DNA of 9,755 nucleotides from Gammaproteobacteria bacterium (GCA_003485905.1 DNHK01000180.1:1-9755), one strand, 5' to 3'. Positions 1 through 6,723 are shown, numbered from the stretch's first letter. The notes: generated from the letters alone by a model not told the origin. Made by a program: numbers and translations.

Positions 1-803
1 CTATAGTTATAACTCCACATCAGACATCGCTATTTCTGATAAAATATCAAAAGTGTAACTATAAAAATCGCCAGACTCAGTGACACTGCCAGTACCACCA
101 ATCTGATTTTGAAATGAAAAACCCATAGTTAATATGTCGCCCTGTTCACCGAAGTAAGTTGAGCTTGTGTAATAACCAAAATTTGATTCAATACTTAATA
201 GGTGATGCGCCAGACGGACAGCATAAAGTTTATTGTTATCACGGTTACTAAATCCTTTCAAACCATCATAAATACCTAGAACATAGTGTAATCTTCTGGC
301 GGTTCCCCAAAAACACCGCCTTCTCCACGTCCAAGACTGCCAGCCGCACCACCTTGATCGGCCGGAAATAGAGGTTGTCGATATTGGTTCCAAGTAAGTC
401 CATAAAAAGGACCATTGATCTCTACACGGTCACCGGGAATAAGCGTCCTACCAAACCAAAAGTTGACACTTGGGTTAATCTCTACTCGTACAATCGCATC
501 TATGAGATCAGTTGAATCATGATTTTGTTTATCCGTATTGATACTAAATTTCAGATATTTATGAATTTGAGCGGCAACATAAAGACGGACACTATCAAAA
601 GAAAAATCAGAATTATTGTCTAAGTCACTCTTTTTAGAATCTAACTGCATCCGGACACCTCCGCCAACACTCAGCCATAAGGTATCACTGTGTTTAAATT
701 TAACGTCACCCATCACAGAATGTGGAGTCATTAAAATAGTGGTTAATAATATAAGCTTCACAATTTTTAGAGAGCGCCCTTCACTAAGAGATTGAAACCG
801 CAT
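1..803 (-). pseudogene. Phosphate-selective porin (OprO/OprP-type) outer-membrane protein, frameshifted and partial
   Basis: This resembles an outer-membrane beta-barrel porin of the OprO/OprP family, which passes phosphate or other anions. The first frame starts best at the ATG at 803-801, with an AAGG-type site about 11 bases upstream; a GTG at 842 is an alternative. It has a hydrophobic signal segment (KLILLTTILM) with likely cleavage after VMG. Porin-like stretches follow: SVRLYVAAQIHKYLKFSIN, then FWFGRTLIPGDRVEINGP and FPADQGGAAGSLGRGEGG. This frame stops at 276. The family pattern then continues in another frame (LHYVLGIYDGLKGFSNRDNN onward to about 7). Adding one base to the A-run at 309-313 (a T-run on the coding strand) gives the expected VFWGTARRLHYVLGIYDG. 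The second part stops near 7, where a further shift would restore a family-like VITI. The gene lies downstream of bamC in the same direction. It could be a decaying gene or carry read errors. The family call is fairly sure; the pseudogene status is less so. Confidence 0.68.
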
Positions 804-976
804 CTTAGGCTTACCCTTTATTGTTGGTTTAATTAACCCCACTTCAGAAAATCAGCAGAAAATTCACTAATATTCTTACATTTATTTCTTATTATCTTGA
901 TAGATTAAATTTTTCATAAACTAAAATAGACTATTATTTATCCTTAAATATATTTTTAATATAACAATGCAAAATT

Positions 977-1008
977 AAGATAAAATTATAGTTTGTTATA
1001 ATTATCTT
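977..1008. terminator. Weak A/T-only hairpin over the bamC stop codon
   Basis: The segments 977-990 (AAGATAAAATTATA) and 997-1008 (TATAATTATCTT) pair as an imperfect stem with a two-base bulge and a loop of about six bases. The structure covers the last codons and stop of bamC. It contains almost no G or C and has only a short T-run on the plus strand, so it would be a poor intrinsic terminator. The bases 843-985 that follow are extremely A/T-rich, with no convincing promoter for the porin. Confidence 0.22.
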
Positions 1009-2044
1009 TTAACACTTCTAGAATAGCCTTAGCTTCTTCACTCGTTTCCCAATTACCATCCTCATTAGTAATAATTACTTCTGTCTTATCTCCAACTCCT
1101 GTCAAGCTTAACTGATAAGGGGTGCCATCATCATCATCGCCCCAGAATTTTAATTTTGATAGGAAACCTTTTCCTTCTTTTTCATTTTCTGATTTGAAGA
1201 TACGAAACTCATATATACCTTTCGCCTGATCACTACCTTCAATCACATACTCAGCACGTTCTACTATCATTCGTGCTTCACGCCAGCCACGTGTGAATTC
1301 CTGAGGAATCACTAGATAACTTTTGCCATCTCCAGCATCAAAAATTTCTGCTTTGGCCTTCACTCGTTTTGTCGTTGAAGTTTTTGCTATGGATGTACTA
1401 ATTTTGGAATCATTTGTTATTTTCTCTAATTTTTCCATGTCTGTCCCATAAAAATGTAAATTTATTTTCCGAATGACACTTTTTTCTGTCTCCGTGTCAA
1501 TGACCACATCAAGCCATTCACCTTCGGTCAAATTTTGTTTTTCACTTGAGAGAAATAATAGCGTTCCGCCAGAATCAGACGGCTCTGCAAAAATCTTGAA
1601 CTTATACCTGTTGCTATTCTCTTCTTTCCAACCCGTTTCAAGCACCCCTAGTTCTGCATCATCCAAGTCAATGACATACTCTTTTTCTCTCCAGAATTCT
1701 TTAAGTTTAGGCCATATATCAGAAGACGAGCCCTTCAAGGCTAGCCACTGTTCACCATTCTGCTCACCAGAACCTAATACCAAACCCTGTCGCTTGTTTT
1801 CAGAACGTTGCCGCTCAAACTCAGTCAAAGACGTTGATTCCTCTCCTGGGATCTCTGCAGAATATTCTCCTTCCGTCACAGTCAAATCAGGGGGGACTTC
1901 AAGTATTGGTAAACTAGTACTTTTTTGATAAGCAGTTCGCTTATCAGGCAGCACCTTTTCTAAGTCCTTAACACCTGGAAGATAAGAACAACTGACTATA
2001 GATAAAGAACTAAGTATTAATGCAAAATTACGTAAAATCATCAT
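986..2044 (-). CDS. bamC: Outer-membrane protein assembly factor BamC (NlpB lipoprotein)
   Basis: BamC is an accessory lipoprotein of the BAM complex, which folds beta-barrel proteins into the outer membrane. The 352-residue product begins with a lipoprotein signal (RNFALILSSLSIVSC), with the acylated cysteine at residue 19. Next comes the extended segment characteristic of BamC, DKRTAYQKSTSLPILEVPPDL (residues 34-54), known in E. coli to contact BamD. Two globular halves follow, at about residues 97-205 and 229-352. The first contains WPKLKEFWREK and LGVLETGW, the typical helix-grip signature. The length matches the family (about 340-370). The start codon is 7 bases past the dapA stop, so the two are almost certainly co-transcribed. 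The only good ribosome site (AGGAG) lies inside the end of dapA, about 15 bases from the ATG, which suggests translational coupling. The downstream gene is a porin fragment rather than purC as in E. coli. Confidence 0.92.
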   Translation of the reverse strand: MMILRNFALILSSLSIVSCSYLPGVKDLEKVLPDKRTAYQKSTSLPILEVPPDLTVTEGEYSAEIPGEESTSLTEFERQRSENKRQGLVLGSGEQNGEQWLALKGSSSDIWPKLKEFWREKEYVIDLDDAELGVLETGWKEENSNRYKFKIFAEPSDSGGTLLFLSSEKQNLTEGEWLDVVIDTETEKSVIRKINLHFYGTDMEKLEKITNDSKISTSIAKTSTTKRVKAKAEIFDAGDGKSYLVIPQEFTRGWREARMIVERAEYVIEGSDQAKGIYEFRIFKSENEKEGKGFLSKLKFWGDDDDGTPYQLSLTGVGDKTEVIITNEDGNWETSEEAKAILEVLKDNYNKL

Positions 2045-2051
2045 TATGTAT

Positions 2052-2939
2052 TTATATAACTCCTGCCTGTTTCATGGCGTCTAATAATTTTAATTCCGCT
2101 GATTCAGACATCCAAGTCATAGGTAGTCTTATTCCTGCTTGTATAAAGCCTAATTTATGTAAGACCCATTTCACAGGAATTGGATTTGATTCAACAAACA
2201 ACTCTTTATGAAGATCTTTAAGCATATCATCTAAATTGCTGGCACCATCAATGTCGCCACTGAGGGCTAACATACACATCTCATGCATTGCTCTGGGCGC
2301 AACATTCGCTGTAACTGAAATGACCCCATCACCACCTTCAAGAATGAAGTCTTTCGTAGTCTCATCATCTCCTGTTAGCAACAGAAAGTCTGCGCCCGCC
2401 CCATTACGTATCTGTTTGACCCTAGCCAAATCTGCCGTTGCTTCTTTGACACCGATAATATTTTTTATCGTAGACAGCCGAACTATCGTATCGGGCAACA
2501 TATCACAAGCTGTTCTACTTGGTACATTGTAGAGTATTTGTGGTATGTCAATCGTCTCTGCAACAGCCTTATAGTGCAAATATAATCCTTCCTGTGTCGG
2601 CTTATTATAGTAAGGCGTGACTAAGAGACACGCATCAGCACCAACTTCTTTAGCACATTTTGTTAATGAAATCGCTTCAATCGTTGAGTTTGCACCAGTA
2701 CCTGCAATTACGGGAATACGACCATTCACTATATCGACTATTTGTTTGATCACTATACAATGTTCTTCTTCAGTTAATGTCGCAGATTCGCCAGTCGTAC
2801 CCACAGCAACGATTGCATCAGTGCCTTGCTCAATATGGAATTCGAGCAGATTCTCCAATGCTGGGCTATCTATTTTTGTATCTGGTCCTACCCCAGTCAG
2901 CATCGGGGTAACAATAGCGACCATACTTCCAGTAAACAT
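2052..2939 (-). CDS. dapA: 4-hydroxy-tetrahydrodipicolinate synthase DapA
   Basis: DapA is cytoplasmic and condenses pyruvate with aspartate semialdehyde, the entry to diaminopimelate and lysine synthesis. I chose the ATG at 2939-2937 because it gives MFTGSMVAIVTPM, the near-invariant family N terminus, and a 295-residue protein against 292 in E. coli. The frame stays open upstream to 3005, but those 22 residues have no family counterpart. Conserved features are GTTGES (47-52, pyruvate-binding threonines 48 and 49), TPYYNKP (108-114, tyrosine 111), YNVPSRT (137-143, tyrosine 137 and arginine 142) and IGVKEAT (162-168), with the Schiff-base lysine at 165. The C-terminal NPIPVKW motif is present. 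All catalytic-triad members are visible, so it should be active. No strong Shine-Dalgarno sequence precedes the chosen start. It heads an operon with bamC and is divergent from gcvR. Confidence 0.97.
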   Translation of the reverse strand: MFTGSMVAIVTPMLTGVGPDTKIDSPALENLLEFHIEQGTDAIVAVGTTGESATLTEEEHCIVIKQIVDIVNGRIPVIAGTGANSTIEAISLTKCAKEVGADACLLVTPYYNKPTQEGLYLHYKAVAETIDIPQILYNVPSRTACDMLPDTIVRLSTIKNIIGVKEATADLARVKQIRNGAGADFLLLTGDDETTKDFILEGGDGVISVTANVAPRAMHEMCMLALSGDIDGASNLDDMLKDLHKELFVESNPIPVKWVLHKLGFIQAGIRLPMTWMSESAELKLLDAMKQAGVI

Positions 2940-2968
2940 ATCAGTAGTTATTATGAGTAATTGAGAAA

Positions 2969-3032
2969 AACGTGTATGGTACTTAATGAAGTATCCATAT
3001 GACAAGGAAATTAGTATACATATAACGTGTAT
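2969..3032. repeat. 9-base direct repeat AACGTGTAT in the dapA-gcvR spacer
   Basis: AACGTGTAT occurs at 2969-2977 and again at 3024-3032, in the same orientation and 55 bases apart. The left copy falls in the dapA leader. The right copy overlaps the candidate gcvR -10 element and start point. Two copies in a divergent regulatory spacer could be a paired operator, but the sequence is A/T-rich and chance is possible. Confidence 0.35.
2999..3026 (+). promoter_or_regulatory. Candidate sigma-70 promoter for gcvR
   Basis: ATGACA at 2999-3004 (five of six matches to TTGACA) is followed after 16 bases by TATAAC at 3021-3026 (five of six matches to TATAAT). Transcription would begin near 3033, giving a leader of about 67 bases before the gcvR ATG. 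This is a pattern match only. I found no comparably good minus-strand promoter for dapA. Confidence 0.42.
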
Positions 3033-3099
3033 TACGATCGGATGACGCCAATATCAAACTATTTACATAGTAACTACCTAATTATCGTCTCAGTATAAG

Positions 3100-3627
3100 A
3101 TGCAAAATTATCTTGTTGTAAGTGCTTTGATCGAAAATTCTAGCGAAATTATACGTGAATTTTCTAAACTATCTAAATCTAGCGGCTGCAATATCATCGA
3201 TAGTCGATTTAAGGTTTTCGGACATGAACTTTCTTTGATGATTTTCTTGACTGGAACTTGGGATGCCATTGCTAAAATTGAAGATATGTTTGGCATTCTT
3301 GCAAAGAAAAAACAAATCAAGATTCTCACAAATCGAACAACTGTAGACAAATTGCAAGGTGACTCCATGCCTTATGCGGTTGACGTTGTTGGTCTTGACC
3401 AACCGGGGATTATTTTTGATATCTCAGATTTCATGTCAAGCAATAATCTAATTATTCATGAAATGGCGTCCAATACCTATGAGGCTTCGATTACTGGCGC
3501 AAAAATGTTTTCCTTGCATATCATGGTCAATATTTCATTAGATTCGTCAATCGCATCTATTCGAAGCGATTTCATTGAGTTTTGTGACCATCTTAATCTG
3601 GATGCTATAATGGAACCTGTTAAGTAA
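3100..3627 (+). CDS. gcvR: Glycine cleavage system regulator GcvR (tandem ACT domains)
   Basis: GcvR is a cytoplasmic regulator that in E. coli represses the glycine-cleavage operon by binding the activator GcvA when glycine is scarce. The 175-residue product shows two ACT domains, at about 4-77 and 92-170. Shared family stretches include YLVVSAL, SGCNIIDSRF (28-37) and IFLTGTWDAIAKIE (48-61). The second domain carries VVGLDQPGI (96-104), the usual ACT ligand-binding turn. In the first, the equivalent place reads LIENSSEI instead of a DRPGI-like turn. The length is near E. coli GcvR (about 190). No clear ribosome site is visible before the ATG. The position between dapA and bcp matches enterobacterial gene order, which strengthens the call. 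Its GcvA partner and target operon lie outside the window. Confidence 0.88.
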   Translation: MQNYLVVSALIENSSEIIREFSKLSKSSGCNIIDSRFKVFGHELSLMIFLTGTWDAIAKIEDMFGILAKKKQIKILTNRTTVDKLQGDSMPYAVDVVGLDQPGIIFDISDFMSSNNLIIHEMASNTYEASITGAKMFSLHIMVNISLDSSIASIRSDFIEFCDHLNLDAIMEPVK

Positions 3628-3771
3628 TGGTTCACCTAAATTGCAGTTCCTGTATCAGCGCCGTACCCGAACTTAAATGTTACATATGTATTAGTGTTCT
3701 GCATATTCCGTTTTTTCAAAATTACAAACTAATTACTCTTCTTACTCAGTATCCCAGAGAGAAAATTTACT

Positions 3772-3784
3772 AGAATAGTATTCT
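3772..3784. promoter_or_regulatory. Perfect 13-base palindrome upstream of bcp
   Basis: AGAATA at 3772-3777, a central G, and TATTCT at 3779-3784 form a perfect odd-centred palindrome 48 bases before the bcp start. It overlaps a -10-like TAGAAT (3771-3776), for which no good -35 is visible. The 7-1-7 spacing vaguely recalls Fur/PerR-type boxes, but the match is loose. The rest of the 205-base gcvR-bcp spacer shows no gene and no convincing terminator. Confidence 0.3.
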
Positions 3785-3832
3785 GTGTTACAACAAAATA
3801 TAAACTTTTTAAATATGAGCAACAGATAAATC

Positions 3833-4303
3833 ATGAATAAAGTCAGTATTGGGAAAAAAGTTCCCGCCTTCACTCTACCAGCAACCGGTGATAAAACTAT
3901 CAAGCTTTCAGCGCTAAAAGGTAAAAATATTGTTCTATATTTTTATCCTAAAGATAGTACCCCGGGATGCACTATAGAAGGCCAAAACTTTCGCGATAAT
4001 ATTGGTAAATTCAACGCTCATAACACTATCATTCTTGGCATCTCTCGAGACAAATTATCTTCTCACGAAAAATTCAAACAACAACAATGTTTCCCTTTTG
4101 ATTTATTGTCTGATGAAGACGAAACACTTTGTAACTTATTTGATGTCATAAAAGAAAAAAACATGTATGGACGAAAGTACATGGGTATTGAGCGCAGTAC
4201 GTTTTTGTTTAATTCGCAGGGCATACTTACGCAGGAATGGCGCAAGGTAAGAGTAAAGGAACACGTACTAACGGTGCTAGACGCTGCACAAAACGCAAGC
4301 TAA
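3833..4303 (+). CDS. bcp: Thioredoxin-dependent thiol peroxidase Bcp (peroxiredoxin Q/AhpC-TSA family)
   Basis: Bcp is a cytoplasmic peroxiredoxin that reduces hydrogen peroxide and organic or fatty-acid hydroperoxides. The 156-residue length is typical. The active site reads FYPKDSTPGCT (37-47), with catalytic threonine 43 and peroxidatic cysteine 46. The conserved arginine is 121 in GIERSTF. LLSDEDETLC (91-100) is another family motif. In E. coli the resolving cysteine lies five residues after the peroxidatic one; here that place is glutamine 51 (CTIEGQ). The only other cysteines are 86 and 100, so this is either a one-cysteine enzyme or uses a different resolving residue. The start is a plain ATG with only a weak GAG ahead of it. 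Following gcvR in the same direction is the enterobacterial order. The 205-base gap suggests it has its own promoter. Confidence 0.95.
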   Translation: MNKVSIGKKVPAFTLPATGDKTIKLSALKGKNIVLYFYPKDSTPGCTIEGQNFRDNIGKFNAHNTIILGISRDKLSSHEKFKQQQCFPFDLLSDEDETLCNLFDVIKEKNMYGRKYMGIERSTFLFNSQGILTQEWRKVRVKEHVLTVLDAAQNAS

Positions 4304-4308
4304 ATACA

Positions 4309-5418
4309 CTAAAATCCTTCTAGTTTCAGACCCAAATCAGTCACGCTGCTTGCATACTGCAAGGCAACCTCTTTATCAATATCACCGGCTTGAACCAACA
4401 TCATTAGATGATCATCAAAATGCAACATACCCTCAACCGTATCACCGCCTTTGACTAGATCTTCTATTTCTTTAATTCTCAAAGGATCCAATATTAGTTC
4501 GCTCACACGCGCGGTAATCGTCATCACCTCAAATGCTGAAATTCGGCCGCCAGTAGATTTTGGGATTAAGCGCTGCGTAGCAACGGCTTTCAAGTTTTGC
4601 GCCAACTTAGTTCGGATCGTTGCTTGCGCATCGCCATCAAAGCTCGAAACCATTCGAGTAACCGCATCAGCCGCCGTGGGCGCGTGCAAGGTAGAAAACA
4701 CCAGATGACCTGTTTCCGCGGCATTTAATGCAATTTCAATACTGACTGCATCGCGCATTTCACCTAACAAAATAATGTCAGGGTCCTCCCTTAGGGCCGC
4801 TTTCATAGCCTCCTCAAAGCTCGGCACATCCAAACCAATCTGTCGCTGAGAGAAAAAACATTTATCACTCTCGAATGCGAACTCAACCGGGTCCTCTATC
4901 GTCAATACATGTTTTCTACGGGTATGATTTATCTCATTTAGTAGTGATGCCATTGTAGTCGACTTACCCGACCCAGTCGCACCAGAAAAAATGACCAAAC
5001 CATTTTCCAAAGATGATATTTTCTGCACTTCTGCTGGTAATCCTAGCTCGCTAGGGACCGGGATATCACGCGCGATAATTCGCATAACGATCGCGCTGGC
5101 ACCTAGCTGTCTATAAATATTTGCGCGAACTCGATTACCGTTTTTGTCTGCTATCGCAGTGTCAAATTGGTGCGTTCTAAGGTATTCGGCTGGATCCTGA
5201 TCTCCGAGCATTAATTCGACTAATAACTCGACGTCATTAGCACGCAAGATTGGTGACCCCTTCATAGCCCGAATACTTCCGTCAACCCGAATCATTACTG
5301 GCGAATCTGCTCGCACATGAATATCCGATACCTTAATTTGTACCGATGAACTAACTACCGCGGTCAGAAAATCGATCACCGACATCCCACCGATTTGTTT
5401 TCCCTCTATTTCTGACAA
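4309..5418 (-). CDS. pilU: PilU/PilT-family type IV pilus retraction ATPase
   Basis: This is a hexameric cytoplasmic ATPase of the PilT/PilU family, which powers pilus retraction and twitching. The 369-residue product has an N-terminal PAS-like part (VSDIHVRADSPVMIRVDG, 30-47) and a RecA-like core. The core shows Walker A GATGSGKST (146-154, lysine 152), an Asp box TIEDPVEF (173-180), Walker B DIILLGEMRD (214-223, glutamate 220) and a His box ETGHLVFSTLH (235-245). The C terminus (GMLHFDDHLMMLVQAGDI, then ALQYASSVTDLGLKL) matches PilU better than PilT, whose AIRNLIRE-like motif is missing. The proposed start is TTG at 5418, preceded by a G-rich site (GGGGGGA) at good spacing; an ATG at 5385 is the alternative. 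It follows the trpD2-like gene by 51 bases in the same direction and ends 5 bases from the bcp stop. PilT is not in the window. Confidence 0.88.
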   Translation of the reverse strand: MSEIEGKQIGGMSVIDFLTAVVSSSVQIKVSDIHVRADSPVMIRVDGSIRAMKGSPILRANDVELLVELMLGDQDPAEYLRTHQFDTAIADKNGNRVRANIYRQLGASAIVMRIIARDIPVPSELGLPAEVQKISSLENGLVIFSGATGSGKSTTMASLLNEINHTRRKHVLTIEDPVEFAFESDKCFFSQRQIGLDVPSFEEAMKAALREDPDIILLGEMRDAVSIEIALNAAETGHLVFSTLHAPTAADAVTRMVSSFDGDAQATIRTKLAQNLKAVATQRLIPKSTGGRISAFEVMTITARVSELILDPLRIKEIEDLVKGGDTVEGMLHFDDHLMMLVQAGDIDKEVALQYASSVTDLGLKLEGF

Positions 5419-5469
5419 AAGATCCCCCCGTATTTTAAATCCTATGGCTACTGAGTAGCTGTTTGGTAA

Positions 5470-6558
5470 TTAGCCTACAAAAGATCGTAAACGATGTAAC
5501 GCAGCGCCACTATCTAATACCTCAAGAATCATTTTTCGCGCTGCAACCGGGGCGCTTGCTTGCCCAGAGCTATATAGTATCAGGGCGCCTGTCGTTGTCA
5601 GCAATTTTCTAGCATTCCCACAGGCACCGTTCAAGGCTGCTAACCCTTCCTCCGCAATCCTGGCTACTTGAGCCTCACAGCTTTCTGTATCTGAAAATTT
5701 AATTTCACCACTCGACACGACGTCCAATGGATCAAAATCAAAATCTATCCGAGAAGGCTCCAAATCATGTTCAACGCTCACCAGAGTTGCCCTAAGCGGT
5801 TTATCAAGCGCAGGGAAAACACCTCCCTCCATCCCCTTTAGGAGGCACACTGAATCATAGCCCGCTTGCATTGCCATTCGAGCATATATAGGTGGGTAGG
5901 CTTTATGTACATACCCTATATGAAGGTGATTCTTTCCAGATGCCCGCAATGGGTGCAGTAGTCTTTCTAGCGTAGTTAGGGCAGTTCGCTTGATCATTAA
6001 GTCCCGTTGTTCGCGTATTGCATAAAGTGCTGGGGAACTAAATTCTTGCCCACAATATGCCCAACCCACATCCTCCGATTCCAAAAGGCTCACGGCCTCT
6101 GTCATATCCGGCAGCTGCGGTTTCCCTAGAAACTCAAAAACCTTTGCTGCTGTTACACCATGCTTAGGGCCGCAATCATGTACACCGCTAACATAAGCAG
6201 GCATTCCGCACGCTGCCAACACCGCAGGCAAGAATGCGCAAAAGTTAAGTTGACGATTACTGCCGTCAAAAGGTTCTGCCAACTCAACCAGGTTTTCGGT
6301 CTCGACGGCAACCGCATTTGTAAGCTCCAACATACCGTCCAAAATCCCTTCAAATTCGTGCATCCGCTCACCTCGCATACGCAGGGCAATTAAGAAAATC
6401 CCTAATTGCATCATGTTTTCATGACCATTTAATGCCGAAGTAATGGCTGCTGCTGCCTCTTGACGGGTTATTTCCTTCTGCAGTTTCGGGCCGATCGCAA
6501 CCCGTTTTAGCAACTCTGGTAACTTTGGCATCTCCAAGCCAGCATCTGCACTACTCAT
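5470..6558 (-). CDS. Anthranilate phosphoribosyltransferase-like (TrpD2/YbiB-type) glycosyl transferase family protein
   Basis: The fold family is nucleoside phosphorylase / anthranilate phosphoribosyltransferase. From the ATG at 6558 it is 362 residues; a TTG four codons upstream is less likely. An all-alpha N-terminal part (about 10-90, with RQEAAAAITSALNG and GIFLIALRMRGE) precedes an alpha/beta domain. Where true TrpD has the GTGGD phosphoribosyl-pyrophosphate loop, this protein reads PFDGSNRQLN (96-105). The later KHG turn is kept (GPKHGV, 130-135). LLKGMEGGVFP (239-249) parallels the TEGE stretch of E. coli YbiB. The altered loop argues against tryptophan synthesis. YbiB/TrpD2 proteins are known to bind nucleic acids, and the enzymatic role of the family is unsettled. 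No trp genes are nearby. It is divergent from cysG and followed by pilU. From memory, related genes sit by nitrate/nitrite assimilation loci, which I cannot check here. Confidence 0.8.
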   Translation of the reverse strand: MSSADAGLEMPKLPELLKRVAIGPKLQKEITRQEAAAAITSALNGHENMMQLGIFLIALRMRGERMHEFEGILDGMLELTNAVAVETENLVELAEPFDGSNRQLNFCAFLPAVLAACGMPAYVSGVHDCGPKHGVTAAKVFEFLGKPQLPDMTEAVSLLESEDVGWAYCGQEFSSPALYAIREQRDLMIKRTALTTLERLLHPLRASGKNHLHIGYVHKAYPPIYARMAMQAGYDSVCLLKGMEGGVFPALDKPLRATLVSVEHDLEPSRIDFDFDPLDVVSSGEIKFSDTESCEAQVARIAEEGLAALNGACGNARKLLTTTGALILYSSGQASAPVAARKMILEVLDSGAALHRLRSFVG

Positions 6559-6618
6559 TGTATATATCAATCAATTCGGGTTAACTGGATTAAATTCGCT
6601 AATATTATTCACAAGTGT

Positions 6619-6645
6619 AGCGTTGATTCACTTCAAATCAACGCT
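6619..6645. promoter_or_regulatory. Perfect inverted repeat (10-base arms, 7-base spacer) between the trpD2-like gene and cysG
   Basis: AGCGTTGATT at 6619-6628 and AATCAACGCT at 6636-6645 are exact reverse complements separated by CACTTCA. No T-tract follows on either strand, and the site lies between divergent genes, so a terminator is unlikely. An operator for a dimeric regulator is the simplest reading. Each arm carries a TTGATT that could serve as a -35 element in its own direction, although the matching -10 sequences are weak. Confidence 0.6.
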
Positions 6646-6683
6646 TATCCGTACTCAGCTTCTGACCAATCTATCACTCCCTT

Positions 6684-6692
6684 TGCTAGAAT
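6684..6692 (+). promoter_or_regulatory. Candidate extended -10 promoter for cysG
   Basis: TGC directly followed by TAGAAT (6687-6692) fits an extended -10 element, with five of six matches to TATAAT. The -35 region is poor (TGACC-like bases near 6663), as is common for extended -10 promoters. The start point would be near 6699, about 25 bases before the cysG start and about 40 bases downstream of the inverted repeat. That would put the repeat at an activator-like position. Confidence 0.4.
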
Positions 6693-6723
6693 CAGTCCTA
6701 ACAAACCACACGGAACCTCCAAA

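Noticed and set aside
843..985. PhoB-box or other promoter for the porin
   Set aside because: I found no CTGTCATA-like repeats or good promoter in this very A/T-rich spacer.
1473..1928. Long plus-strand open frame opposite bamC
   Set aside because: It has no family resemblance or ribosome site and lies fully antisense to a well-supported bamC; it is a shadow frame.
2940..3005. Upstream extension of dapA to 3005
   Set aside because: The extra 22 residues have no counterpart in DapA, whose N terminus begins at MFTGS.
3613..3633. GAACC/GGTTC hairpin at the gcvR stop as a terminator
   Set aside because: The stem is only five bases with an 11-base loop and no T-tract; too weak to call.
6160..6393. 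Overlapping open frames on both strands inside the trpD2-like gene
   Set aside because: They have no recognisable protein features and are contained in a conserved gene; treated as chance frames.
6619..6645. NasT/NasR-type (ANTAR) antitermination leader hairpin for cysG
   Set aside because: ANTAR targets are paired hairpins with six-base loops carrying A at position 1 and G at position 4. Here there is one hairpin with a seven-base loop lacking that pattern, and the predicted cysG start point is downstream of it.
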